A stretch of DNA of 64,000 nt from JANPLD01 sp031426355 (GTDB taxonomy: Bacteria > Pseudomonadota > Alphaproteobacteria > Rickettsiales > UBA8987): positions 1-64,000 of the forward strand of contig JANPLD010000045.1 in the NCBI GenBank assembly GCA_031426355.1, read 5' to 3'. Positions 44,571 to 53,696 of this stretch are shown here, piece after piece. The notes under the pieces are model-generated. The model ran no database searches. It was not told the origin of the DNA and saw only the letters and a program-made list of their open reading frames with translations. Position 1 is the first letter of the stretch. Each line of letters begins with the position of its first letter. Both the position numbers and the translations under genes were made by a program.

Positions 44571-45048
44571 TCTCTGAAAAGCCTTGAGTATGTATAGTAA
44601 TCATTGCATCCATAGTATGCAGAGCTTTTTCTATTTCGTTTTGCCACTCTCTTGAGGGATTAATGTCTTCGTGTGCAACAAAACCAGATATATAATATGT
44701 GGCTAAAGTTTCTTTTAATCTAACTGCTTTATCTTTATGAATAGCTAAATGGCTTATAAACAAGCGAAAGTTTTTAGATTCTTGCCATATCTCCGGAGGA
44801 TTAATGCCCTTAATTTCGGAAGAAAATGTATCTATTTCTAGCTCATTTGCTATAGATAAAAGCTTATTATTATTAGCATTTTTTAATGCTTCTTTAGAAT
44901 ATACCCATTTACTATTATAACTTAACGGCCCACTTGGTGTAGTTAAACCAAAACTTTCTAGGAATATATCTATATCACTATAACCATAACGTGCTTGCAA
45001 TTCACGACCTATTCTATCAATTAATTTTAATCTTTGGCTTACCTTCAT
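44488..45048 (-). pseudogene. TIR-domain protein, 3' end disrupted
   Basis: An intact frame of 186 residues. The N-terminal 70 residues (RLKLIDRIGRELQARYGYSD then IDIFLESFGL) form a conserved-looking helical domain seen ahead of TIR or nuclease domains. The TIR domain starts at residue 94 (FRLFISH), continues EDINPSREWQNEIEKAL, and includes E166 in SVWTQQEIGFAL at the position of the NADase catalytic glutamate. After that it runs into CKSIQCFAYHYYFKI, unlike TIR folds, and stops; the end of the domain is lost by frameshift or recombination. TIR proteins of this type act in anti-phage defence by NAD+ depletion. Confidence 0.7.
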
Positions 45049-45112
45049 AAAAGCATCTAATTACAACCCCGAGTATATAAGAAAACTTTTTATAGTCTAA
45101 TTAAGTTATAAA

Positions 45113-45295
45113 AGTAAGGCCTTAGTAAGGCTGCGGTTTAAAAAGGTGCTGGCCTTGTATAAAAAAAGATTTGGAGATTTTTCGGTTTAACTCCGTTTAG
45201 AGCTAGAGTTTAAAAAGGCCATATAAGCTTTTAAAATCAGAGGCTTGGTTTTCCTAAACCGTAGGCCGGATGTTCGAATCATCTCGTTCCCACCA
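45113..45295 (+). repeat. Inverted-repeat arm with type II site and 3' half of tRNA-Arg
   Basis: Contains the type II paired site (minus strand, 45113-45131), 120 bp of flank and, from the core TTCCTAA at 45251-45257, the 3' half of tRNA-Arg with CCA to 45295. It is an inverted copy of 38435-38620. The half-tRNA repeats 44251-44297 directly, 1 kb downstream of the intact gene, a typical attL/attR pair around about 1 kb of DNA. Confidence 0.85.
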
Positions 45296-45315
45296 TTATG
45301 ATTTTTAAAATAGTA

Positions 45316-46521
45316 TTAATTCCTCTGTTTTCCAGGAGTTTTAAGTTTTTCAGCTTCTTTTTGAGCTTGTTCTATTACGTCCGCTTCATATCTGGCCTTT
45401 AAAGGAGCAACATCAAGAAAATAAAAGATTATATTTTTTTCAATAGAAGCAATTGTCGGTTTATAACCCGATTCCATTGCTACTTTAAACGCGCTAAATT
45501 TGAATTGCTCTTGCTCTTCGCTATTGAATGGTAGTTTTAGTGCTTCTCCTAAATAATATTCTGCTGTTTTGGCACATGCATTTATATGATATGTTAATGG
45601 CAAAGTAATTTTATCATCATTGAATGCGATAGAGATTCTTCCTGCGGTAATACAATCATAAGGAAATCCGCCTTCAGTGATTTTTCCACCCACCTCTTGG
45701 TCTATCATCATAACAGCTACCATTGAGTTGTTATCTGCTATTTTAGATTTATATTTCTTGTATGGCTCAGGAAGACTTATGGAATGGTTTGTTGTTTCAA
45801 TATTTGTGTTACCAAATACTATTCCAACATGTACAGGAAGATTCTTTGCATCCATATAGAATTTAAAATTCAGCTTATCACTTGGAAATAGGTCGTTTCC
45901 ATTTTTATCCTGCGCCTGTATAAGAAGCCCTGCATATAAAGAGGCCATAGTATTACAATCAGCAGCTCCTTTATTTTTTTGAGTAGGGTCAGATATACCT
46001 TTGTAAAAAGCCGGGTTATTTGCCACGGTTCTGGTGTGCTCAGACATAAATAAATTTGCTGCAAATAATGATTCCTTCTGCTCTTGGCTTAAACCTTCTA
46101 AGCCTTTTCCTGCACTAATTTTCCATTGGCCATATGATGATTCCTGCTGACCAAATTTTATTTTCTTTTTAGTGTATGTTGCAGGGTCATTACGAACCAA
46201 GTTATATTCATCAACCATCTTATCCCAGTTATCGTAAAAATTTTTTCTTTCTTCAGGAGTATCTAAATTTTCAAAGCCTTTATATTTCCCAGAGTTATAA
46301 ATTAAAATAGGTACTAACCCACCTTCTTTAATAAGGTCACTAACTGCATTCCTGTAATTTAAAAGATCAGCCTTAGTGCCAGACTTAAGATATTCTAAAG
46401 CTTGCTCATATTTTTCCTCAAAATTCTCCGGTGTCTTTAAGATTCTGTTCGTATTAAAAGAAATATCTTGCAAAAGTTCTGGATTTTTCTTTAACAACTC
46501 TTGAATTATTTCTTTAGACAT
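45316..46521 (-). CDS. Putative transglutaminase-like cysteine protease or effector
   Basis: A 401-residue protein with no signal peptide. A Cys-His-acid arrangement typical of transglutaminase-like folds is visible: C189 in KGAADCNTMASLYAGLL, H231 in PVHVGIVFG and E242 in TNIETTNH. The N-terminal 110 residues are helical and charged. The C-terminal end is Lys/Glu-rich. It lies inside the island between inverted att copies. A role as an injected or intracellular enzyme is plausible, but the fold call rests on three short motifs, and structure prediction is needed to confirm it. Confidence 0.55.
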   Translation of the reverse strand: MSKEIIQELLKKNPELLQDISFNTNRILKTPENFEEKYEQALEYLKSGTKADLLNYRNAVSDLIKEGGLVPILIYNSGKYKGFENLDTPEERKNFYDNWDKMVDEYNLVRNDPATYTKKKIKFGQQESSYGQWKISAGKGLEGLSQEQKESLFAANLFMSEHTRTVANNPAFYKGISDPTQKNKGAADCNTMASLYAGLLIQAQDKNGNDLFPSDKLNFKFYMDAKNLPVHVGIVFGNTNIETTNHSISLPEPYKKYKSKIADNNSMVAVMMIDQEVGGKITEGGFPYDCITAGRISIAFNDDKITLPLTYHINACAKTAEYYLGEALKLPFNSEEQEQFKFSAFKVAMESGYKPTIASIEKNIIFYFLDVAPLKARYEADVIEQAQKEAEKLKTPGKQRN

Positions 46522-46645
46522 AATTTCTGCTTATTCTGATTGGTTTATTACTGCACTATAATGTAACACAAAATCATTAAGAAACTATTAAGATTAACAA
46601 AATAATAGGGATAAAGTATGATTTTAAATACCGGAAATACACTAT

Positions 46646-46669
46646 AAAAGTTACTATAGAGTTACTAAT
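46646..46669 (+). repeat. Paired AGTTACTA site, type I
   Basis: Identical in its core to the inverted copy at 31346-31369. It lies 94 bp from the TTCCTAA core of the half-tRNA at 46763. Confidence 0.65.
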
Positions 46670-46762
46670 CAAAAAATTGCCTGATTTTGCGATGATGAGA
46701 TAAGGAATAAGCCCTTATAATGATTGAATAATCTAAAAATCTGAACTTTTTGGACTCACTGA

Positions 46763-46801
<39 letters not shown>

Positions 46802-46857
46802 AATAGATTTGGATTCGGAAAATATACTAAACTTTTAAAAATGCAATTCTTTAGAAA

Positions 46858-46876
46858 ACCTTACTATAGCCTTACT
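46858..46876 (+). repeat. ACCTTACTA-type paired repeat, type II
   Basis: ACCTTACTATAGCCTTACT, two CCTTACT-like units 11 bp apart, 75 bp from the half-tRNA core at 46951. Confidence 0.6.
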
Positions 46877-46950
46877 TTTGGGTTTTCTGTATTGGATTTA
46901 AGGCAGAATAATCAGTAAATACAAATTGTTATAAAATTTCAACCCACTTA

Positions 46951-46989
46951 TTAGGAAACCGCCACTCTATCCAGCTGAGCTACGCCCCG
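46951..46989 (-). repeat. Orphan 5' half of tRNA-Arg(CCT), outermost att remnant
   Basis: On the minus strand: GGGGCG, D arm, GTGGCGGTTTCCTAA and then AAGTGGGTTG. It lies about 100 bp before gpsA and marks the right-hand edge of the accessory region. Confidence 0.8.
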
Positions 46990-47085
46990 GACAGGCCACC
47001 TAACTATATTAAAAATAAATCTTTTGCAACATCCGCATTATGAGGTAAATTACATATATAAAAATTAATTTAATTTTCCAAATAT

Positions 47086-48051
47086 ATGCCGAAGATTTCA
47101 GTGATAGGGGCTGGTGCCTGGGGAACAGCTTTAGCAAGGGTTGCTGCTGATAAGAATGGCGCGGTTACTATATTTGCCCGCGAAAAAGAGGTTGTTGAAT
47201 CAATCAATTCAGTGCATGAAAACAGGATATTTTTACCTGATATAAAGCTTTCCTCATCAATCAAGGCGACAGGTAATATAGAAGATATAGCAGATTCTGA
47301 TTTTATCCTGAATGTAACTCCTTCACAGTTTTTGCGTAGCCAATTAGCTGATCTGGTAAAGGAAAATAAAGGTCTGAAAGCCCACTTTATTATATGCAGC
47401 AAAGGAATTGAGAATGGTACTTTAAAACTTATGAGTGAAGTTTATGAGGAAGTTACCGGTTCGAATAATTACTCTATTTTAAGCGGCCCATCATTTGCAG
47501 AAGAAGTTGCAGAGAAACATTATACAACAGTAAGTGTTGCAGCAAAAGAGGAAAGCATTGCCAAAAAAGTAAAGGATATAATGGAACTTCCTGATTTTAA
47601 AGTTTCCATGAACCGTGATGTTGTAGGAACCCAGCTTTGCGGCTCCCTTAAAAATGTGATAGCTATAGCTTGCGGAGTAGTAAAAGGCCTCGGATATGGT
47701 GAGAATACGAAGGCTGCCACTATTACTCAGGGTGCAAAAGAGATAGCAACACTAGCGCTATTCTTAGGTGGCAAACGTAAAACCATGCTTGAACCATGCG
47801 GTATTGGAGATCTGGTTTTAACCTGTAATAGTGAAAAATCCCGTAACTTTTCTTTCGGGTTTGGGCTAGGACAGGGTAAAACCCCCGGTGAGCTTACTGC
47901 AGGAAAGCCTCAGGTAGTTGAAGGCGTTGCAACTGCAAGGTCAGTCTATGATATTTGCAGGCAGAGGAATATAGACCTTACATTATGCAATATGATCTAT
48001 AAGGTTGTAAACGGCATAGCAGAGCCAAAAGAGATACTGAAACTGATTTGA
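47086..48051 (+). CDS. gpsA: Glycerol-3-phosphate dehydrogenase [NAD(P)+]
   Basis: Cytoplasmic enzyme reducing dihydroxyacetone phosphate to sn-glycerol 3-phosphate for phospholipid synthesis. The N-terminus has the nucleotide-binding motif VIGAGAWGTALA. The substrate region includes SGPSFAEEVA, and the catalytic lysine lies in CGSLKNVIAIACG. The conserved segment GYGENTKAATITQG and the GIGDLVLTC block follow. Length 321 is standard. It is the first core gene right of the tRNA-Arg accessory region, followed by purK after 56 bp. Confidence 0.97.
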   Translation: MPKISVIGAGAWGTALARVAADKNGAVTIFAREKEVVESINSVHENRIFLPDIKLSSSIKATGNIEDIADSDFILNVTPSQFLRSQLADLVKENKGLKAHFIICSKGIENGTLKLMSEVYEEVTGSNNYSILSGPSFAEEVAEKHYTTVSVAAKEESIAKKVKDIMELPDFKVSMNRDVVGTQLCGSLKNVIAIACGVVKGLGYGENTKAATITQGAKEIATLALFLGGKRKTMLEPCGIGDLVLTCNSEKSRNFSFGFGLGQGKTPGELTAGKPQVVEGVATARSVYDICRQRNIDLTLCNMIYKVVNGIAEPKEILKLI

Positions 48052-48107
48052 AACTTGCAGTTTTTCAGTTTTTCCCTAAAAACATTTAAACAAATTATTT
48101 ATAAGAA

Positions 48108-49181
48108 GTGATCCTTCCACCATCAACCATAGGTATCTTAGGCGGCGGCCAGCTTGGAAGAATGCTAGCCATGTCTGCTGCCAATATGGGTTATAAAACC
48201 CTTTGCCTAACTCCGCAAAATAGTGAGCCAGCCCCGGCAGAGCAAGTTTGTAATGAAATTATCTATGCTGATTATACTGATGAATCCGCGCTTAAAGATT
48301 TTGCGAATAAATGTGATTTAGTAACTTTTGAGTTTGAGAATATTCCTGCAAAATCTCTGGAATTTTTAGAAAAATTGAAGCATGTCCATCCCTCATCAAA
48401 AGCAATTTACAATACTCAAAACAGGTCAAGGGAGAGAAATTTTTTAAAGGATAACAATTTTCCTACTCACAGGTTCAGGCAATGCAATTCTGCGGAAGAT
48501 ATTAAATCTGCCCTTGATGATTTTAAGATAGAAAAAGCAATACTCAAAACTACTGACTATGGCTATGACGGCAAAGGTCAGGTTAAAATAAATAAAAACG
48601 AAAATATTGAAGAAGCTTGGAAAAATTCAAAATTCTCTTCTGCAATCTTAGAAGAATTTGTAGATTTTGATTTTGAGGTATCAGTTATCCTTGCTCGCAG
48701 GCAAAACGGTGAAACGGAAATATTTCCGATAGGTAGGAATATTCATGAAAGCGGTATATTAAGGTCTTCAGAAATTCCAATAACTCTTTCTGATAAAACA
48801 AGTGATAAGGCAATTGAGGTTGCTAATTCTATTGCGGAGAAATTAGGATATATTGGTGTTATGGCCGTGGAATTTTTTGTTCTTAAAGGTGGCGATATAT
48901 ATGTGAATGAGATAGCGCCGCGCGTACACAATTCAGGCCACTGGACCATGGATGGTTGCAATGTCAGCCAATTTGACCAGCATATCAGGGCAATTTGCGA
49001 TTTGCCGCTTATCAAGCCGAGAGTAATTTATCCTCATATAAGAATGGAAAATATTATAGGAGAGGATATTCAAAAGCTTAGCTATTACTATTCTAGGTTG
49101 GACACGAAAGTTCATTTATACGGTAAAAGGGAGATTAAGAGCGGGAGAAAGCTCGGCCACGTGAATTTTATCTCTGTTTAG
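48108..49181 (+). CDS. purK: N5-carboxyaminoimidazole ribonucleotide synthase
   Basis: ATP-grasp enzyme of purine synthesis that carboxylates aminoimidazole ribonucleotide. Translation starts at a GTG (48108) with AAGAAG just before it; this start puts the glycine-rich motif IGILGGGQLGRMLA at residues 8-21, as in the family. The ATP-grasp core includes YGYDGKGQV and EEFVDFDFEVSVI. The metal-binding end is EIAPRVHNSGHWT, and the C-terminal HLYGK segment is conserved. Length 357 is normal. The mutase purE is not adjacent, unlike in many bacteria, so it must lie outside this window. Confidence 0.96.
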   Translation: MILPPSTIGILGGGQLGRMLAMSAANMGYKTLCLTPQNSEPAPAEQVCNEIIYADYTDESALKDFANKCDLVTFEFENIPAKSLEFLEKLKHVHPSSKAIYNTQNRSRERNFLKDNNFPTHRFRQCNSAEDIKSALDDFKIEKAILKTTDYGYDGKGQVKINKNENIEEAWKNSKFSSAILEEFVDFDFEVSVILARRQNGETEIFPIGRNIHESGILRSSEIPITLSDKTSDKAIEVANSIAEKLGYIGVMAVEFFVLKGGDIYVNEIAPRVHNSGHWTMDGCNVSQFDQHIRAICDLPLIKPRVIYPHIRMENIIGEDIQKLSYYYSRLDTKVHLYGKREIKSGRKLGHVNFISV

Positions 49182-49248
49182 CCTATATTGGTTGACTTTC
49201 CTGCATATATCGCTAGAAGCCTGCTTCAAACCCAGAATAATCAGAAAA

Positions 49249-51078
49249 ATGACAGAACTCCGAAATGTAGCGATTATCGCTCACGTAGATCACGGCAAAA
49301 CTACTTTAATTGATAATATCCTTAAGCAATCCGGTACTTTCCGTGAGAATCAGCAGGTTGACGAAAGAGTCATGGATTCAAACGACCTTGAAAAAGAGCG
49401 TGGTATTACGATTCTCGCAAAATGTACTTCTATCAATTGGCACGATACACGTATCAATATCGTTGATACTCCAGGCCACGCGGATTTCGGTGGTGAAGTT
49501 GAGCGCGTACTTTCAATGGTGAACTCAGTTATCCTCCTTGTGGATGCTGCAGAAGGCCCGATGCCACAAACTAAATTCGTACTTTATAAAGCCCTTAAAC
49601 AAGGTTTGAAACCTATAGTTATTATTAATAAGGTTGATAGACCTGATGCTAGATGTGATGAAGTTATTGATGAGGTTTTTGACCTATTCGTTGCGCTTGA
49701 CGCATCTTCTGAGCAGCTTGATTTCCCTATACTTTACGCTTCTGGCCGTGATGGCTGGTGCGCGAAAGAGCTTACTGACCCACGCGAAAATTTAAGCCCA
49801 TTACTTGACCTTATAATGGAACACGTTCCAGCTCAAACGCTTGATACTGAAGCTCCGTTCTCAATGCTTGTAACGCTTCTGAAGCATGATCCGTTCATGG
49901 GTCGTGTTCTTATCGGTAAAATTTACGCTGGTAAAGTTAAGGCAGGAACAAGCGTTAAATCACTTAACCTTAAAGGTGAAGTTACAGAAAACGGTAGGAT
50001 AACAAAACTTTTTGGTTTCCGTGGAATAGAAATGGTGTCTGTAGAAGAAGCTTCAGCTGGTGATATTGTTGGTATTGCAGGAATGCTTAAAACTTCCGTA
50101 TCAGATAGTATTTGCGATTTAACGGTTACTCAGGCTAACCCATCAACTCCTATCGATCCACCGACGATCTCTATAACATTAAGCGTGAATGATTCACCTT
50201 ATTGCGGCCAGGATGGTACGAAAGTTACTTCAAACATGATCCGTGAAAGATTAATGTCTGAATCTGAGCAGAACATTGCTATCACAGTTAAGGAAACTGA
50301 TGGTAAAGATGCATTCGAAGTCGGCGGAAGAGGTGAATTGCAACTTGGTGTTCTTATTGAGAATATGCGCCGTGAAGGTTTTGAGCTTTCAGTTGCCCGA
50401 CCTAAAGTTCTTATGAGAAAGAATGAAGCCGGCGAAACAGTAGAACCTATTGAAGAAGTTCTTATCGACGTTGATGATGAATATTCAGGTATCGTCATCG
50501 AAAAATTATCACTCAGGAAAGCAGAGCTTAAAGATATGCGTTCAACGGGTGGTGGAAAAACACGTATCATTTTCCATGCTCCTTCACGTGGTTTGATTGG
50601 TTATCAAGGCCAGTTCTTAACTGATACCAAAGGTACTGGTATCATGAACAGGGTGTTTAATTCATTCGCTCCACATAAAGGTGATATTTCTGCGAAAAGA
50701 AATGGCGCGCTTATTTCAAATGATACTGGTTCAGCAGTTGCATACGCAATATTTAACCTGCAAGATCGTGGAACAATGTTTATAGGCCATCAGGATAAAG
50801 TATATAAAGGGATGATAGTTGGTGAGAATAGCCGTGATAACGACCTCGAAATAAACGTTATAAGAGGTAAACAGCTTACTAACGTTAGGTCTACCGGCGC
50901 TGATGAGATGATCAGGCTTACCCCGGCTAAAAAGATGACTTTAGAGCAAATGATATCTTATATTGATGATGATGAGCTTGTAGAAGTTACGCCAAAATCA
51001 CTTCGCCTACGTAAAAAACTCCTCGATTCCAGCGATAGAAAACGCGCTGAAAGAGGCTCTAAATCTGCTGAAGGTTGA
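49249..51078 (+). CDS. typA: Translational GTPase TypA/BipA
   Basis: Ribosome-associated GTPase involved in 50S assembly and stress adaptation. Start placed at 49249 (MTELRNVAIIAH), as in homologues; an upstream TTG frame adds 19 unlikely residues. Motifs: G1 HVDHGKTTL, G2 region RGITILAK, G3 DTPGHADF and G4 NKVD. EF-G-like domains and the BipA-specific C-terminal domain follow, with RGLIGYQGQFLTDTKGTG and IGENSRDNDLEIN-type sequence. The 609-residue length is typical. It precedes the TauE-like gene by 6 bp, implying co-transcription. Confidence 0.98.
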   Translation: MTELRNVAIIAHVDHGKTTLIDNILKQSGTFRENQQVDERVMDSNDLEKERGITILAKCTSINWHDTRINIVDTPGHADFGGEVERVLSMVNSVILLVDAAEGPMPQTKFVLYKALKQGLKPIVIINKVDRPDARCDEVIDEVFDLFVALDASSEQLDFPILYASGRDGWCAKELTDPRENLSPLLDLIMEHVPAQTLDTEAPFSMLVTLLKHDPFMGRVLIGKIYAGKVKAGTSVKSLNLKGEVTENGRITKLFGFRGIEMVSVEEASAGDIVGIAGMLKTSVSDSICDLTVTQANPSTPIDPPTISITLSVNDSPYCGQDGTKVTSNMIRERLMSESEQNIAITVKETDGKDAFEVGGRGELQLGVLIENMRREGFELSVARPKVLMRKNEAGETVEPIEEVLIDVDDEYSGIVIEKLSLRKAELKDMRSTGGGKTRIIFHAPSRGLIGYQGQFLTDTKGTGIMNRVFNSFAPHKGDISAKRNGALISNDTGSAVAYAIFNLQDRGTMFIGHQDKVYKGMIVGENSRDNDLEINVIRGKQLTNVRSTGADEMIRLTPAKKMTLEQMISYIDDDELVEVTPKSLRLRKKLLDSSDRKRAERGSKSAEG

Positions 51079-51084
51079 TAATAT

Positions 51085-51828
51085 ATGTCTGCCCATGATA
51101 TCCTGATACTTTTTCTTTCAGGCATCATGGGCGGCGCAGTTAACGCCATCGCAGGTGGCGGTACTTTCTTCACATTCCCCGCTTTTATGTCAGTTGGTTT
51201 GCCCGCAATTGTCGCAAACGCAACTAACTCACTCTCCATATTTCCCGGCCATGCAGCAGGGGTTTTGCCATATTTAAAAAAGCTTAAAAATAATTATAAG
51301 CATATACTGAAATTATTCTCGGCAGCTTTCCTTGGTGGCTTAACTGGAAGCATCCTTTTGATATATACCAGTGAAACAATATTTCGCTCTCTTGTTCCCT
51401 GGCTTATTGGCGCCGCAACAATAATTTTTGCACTTGCACCTTACGTAAAAAAACTCCCGCATTTAAAAAATGCAGAAAATAATTTTCCGTTATTCTGGAT
51501 ATCAATTTTTATAATTACTATTTACGGCGGTTATTTTGGTGCAGGGCAGGGAGTTATACTTCTTGCAGTGTTATCGTTACTGAGTTCTGAGCCTCTTAAC
51601 ATAATAAACATGCAGAAGAATCTTTATGCTGTAATTGCCAATTCTTCAGCGCTAATAATGTTTGTGTTTTCCAATATGATATCATGGAATCACGGCCTTG
51701 TTGTAATGGCTGGAGCTATACTTGGTGGATATATTGGCGGAAGATTATCGCACAAAATTCCTGCTAATTATTTACGTGTGGTAATTATTATAGTTGGCAC
51801 ATTACTTACCATTAAATATGCTTATTAA
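51085..51828 (+). CDS. TauE/SafE-family membrane permease
   Basis: A 247-residue inner-membrane protein with about seven or eight hydrophobic segments. The N-terminal repeat has GGAVNAIAGGGTFFTFPAF followed by NATNSLSIFPGH. The second repeat has GGYFGAGQGVILLAVLSLL. The internal duplication with N-A-x-A-G-G-G is characteristic of TauE/SafE (DUF81) exporters of sulfite, sulfonates or other organic anions. It is probably co-transcribed with typA. Substrate unknown. Confidence 0.92.
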   Translation: MSAHDILILFLSGIMGGAVNAIAGGGTFFTFPAFMSVGLPAIVANATNSLSIFPGHAAGVLPYLKKLKNNYKHILKLFSAAFLGGLTGSILLIYTSETIFRSLVPWLIGAATIIFALAPYVKKLPHLKNAENNFPLFWISIFIITIYGGYFGAGQGVILLAVLSLLSSEPLNIINMQKNLYAVIANSSALIMFVFSNMISWNHGLVVMAGAILGGYIGGRLSHKIPANYLRVVIIIVGTLLTIKYAY

Positions 51829-51934
51829 GTAACAGATAATATTAAACAAAATTTATCCAACTCAATTTTTTGTGATTAAATTTCCTTAAAGTTATTTGAA
51901 TATTAAAGTAAGAAGACAATATAAAAATATCTAT

Positions 51935-52450
51935 ATGTCCCGCTTCTTAATTATTACTTTAACTATTTTAATATCTTCCTGCTCTTATCTTTCTGGGCCG
52001 CAAATTACAAAAAATAAAAGCGTAGAGATATTTGATTCATCAAATTCTAAGCCTGTGATGAGTAGTAATATCTCTAAACTGGATGATGAAGAAAAGGCTG
52101 CGCTGGCATATCTCTCTGCCCAGATAAATACCGAATGTAAAAATGGCTCATGTGAACTCACTAAAGCTCTCGGTTTTGAAAAGCAATGCGGCAAGGAGCA
52201 TATCGCCTTTATAAAAGAATATTTTGACGATTTCAGAAAGTCGGACTGTAATTATATGCCTGATGATTCTGTTTCATATACATGGTATAATGAAATAAAA
52301 TTCAATAGGTTGGGAGAGTATATGAGTTTTGAGAATCAGATATCATGGGTTGTAGATGGTAAGGAATCCAGCGAAAAAGAGATCAGGAAATTTGAGATAG
52401 CTGATGGCAAAGTTTCCGAGCAGAAATTACTGTCCAATTATCAGTATTAA
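51935..52450 (+). CDS. Putative lipoprotein of unknown function
   Basis: Start set at 51935 (MSRFLIITLTILISSCS), because this yields a signal peptide with lipobox I-S-S-C at residues 13-16; an in-frame upstream ATG at 51896 adds charged residues. The mature 155 residues are acidic, with four cysteines (TECKNGSCELT, EKQCGKE and SDCNYM) that could form disulfides. No known domain recognised. It lies 106 bp downstream of the TauE-like gene and 100 bp before the efflux operon. Confidence 0.7.
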   Translation: MSRFLIITLTILISSCSYLSGPQITKNKSVEIFDSSNSKPVMSSNISKLDDEEKAALAYLSAQINTECKNGSCELTKALGFEKQCGKEHIAFIKEYFDDFRKSDCNYMPDDSVSYTWYNEIKFNRLGEYMSFENQISWVVDGKESSEKEIRKFEIADGKVSEQKLLSNYQY

Positions 52451-52554
52451 ATCTCTTATTAAAATCAAAGGGATAAAAAATAGTTTTTATAGGGGTTTAT
52501 TTCCAGTCAAAATTTGGTTATAAGCACTCACGAAAATCTGCCATAAAAAATCAT

Positions 52555-53691
52555 ATGAAATTTAAATTCAGATACTTAGCTGCAATTATTGTTATTTTAC
52601 TGATTGCGGGCGTAGTCTATCGCGTATTCTTCTCATTCCCCTCTTTCCCGCAAGGCCCGCAAGGCCCGGTTCTGGTTGGAATAGTAACTATCAAGGCAGA
52701 AAAGGTCAGGATATGGCGTGAATTTTCCGGTATGCTTGAAGCAACTGATATGGCTGAAATCCGCCCTCAGGTTACTGGCCGTATTGATACTATAAATTTT
52801 GAAGAAGGTTCTTATGTTAATAAAGGCGATGTGCTTTTTACAATAGATCCTAGGCTATATTATGCTGAGTTCAAAAGTGCAGAAGCCGCGCTTAACTCTG
52901 CAAGATCGAACTTTAAAACTTTCCAGAGTGATTTGAAAAGGTCTGATTCCCTAATAAAAGAGAAGGCCATATCAAGCCGTGAGTTTGAAGGAAAAAGAAA
53001 TGGTTTTGAAAGCGCTTCTGCTATGCTTAAGGAAGCTGAATCAAAATATAAAATATCTGAACTTAATATCGAATATTCTAAAGTTCTGGCTCCGATATCG
53101 GGAAGAATAAACCGCGCTGAAGTTAAAGTCGGTAACCTTGTGGCACCAAATGTCGATATAGTTCTCGCGACCATAGTTGCTGATGAAAAATTATATGCAG
53201 AATTTTCTGTTGATGAGCAATCTTATGTAGAGTTCCTCAATGAGAATAAACTTGAGGACGATACTAAAATCCCTGTGAAGATCCAACTTACCGGAGAGGA
53301 AAAACCTTCCCGCGAGGCCGTGCTTAAATCTTTTGATAATGAGATCAGCCCGACTAATGGAACTGTCCGTGCTCGCGCCGAACTTGATAATAAAGATGGT
53401 AAATTACTTTCAGGACTATTTGTAAAAGTTTTCCTTGGTAATGCTAAAAAGGCAAACCAGATACTTATAACTGAGAAGGCGATTGGTACTGATCTTGATA
53501 AGAAATTTGTATATGTGGTTAATAAAGAGAACAAAGTTGAATATCGTGAGATCAAGCTTGGTGGTTATTCAGATGGTTTAAGGATAGTTAAATCAGGTTT
53601 GGCTGATGGGGAAAGGATTGTAGTTAATGGTAATCAGTCAGTTCGTCCCGGTGTTGAGGTAAAAGCAGAAGAGCCTACAATTCAGAAATAA
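52555..53691 (+). CDS. Efflux RND periplasmic adaptor (AcrA/MexA-like)
   Basis: The 378-residue membrane-fusion subunit of a tripartite multidrug pump. Residues 5-25 are a single N-terminal membrane anchor; there is no lipobox cysteine. Domain order follows AcrA: lipoyl half (EIRPQVTGRIDTINFEEGSY), helical hairpin at about 100-170 with heptad-like residues, second lipoyl half (SKVLAPISGRINRAEVKVG), beta-barrel and a membrane-proximal domain. In contrast to the short adaptor at 24435, all domains are present. The pump gene starts 5 bp after the stop. Confidence 0.95.
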   Translation: MKFKFRYLAAIIVILLIAGVVYRVFFSFPSFPQGPQGPVLVGIVTIKAEKVRIWREFSGMLEATDMAEIRPQVTGRIDTINFEEGSYVNKGDVLFTIDPRLYYAEFKSAEAALNSARSNFKTFQSDLKRSDSLIKEKAISSREFEGKRNGFESASAMLKEAESKYKISELNIEYSKVLAPISGRINRAEVKVGNLVAPNVDIVLATIVADEKLYAEFSVDEQSYVEFLNENKLEDDTKIPVKIQLTGEEKPSREAVLKSFDNEISPTNGTVRARAELDNKDGKLLSGLFVKVFLGNAKKANQILITEKAIGTDLDKKFVYVVNKENKVEYREIKLGGYSDGLRIVKSGLADGERIVVNGNQSVRPGVEVKAEEPTIQK

Positions 53692-53696
53692 TCACA

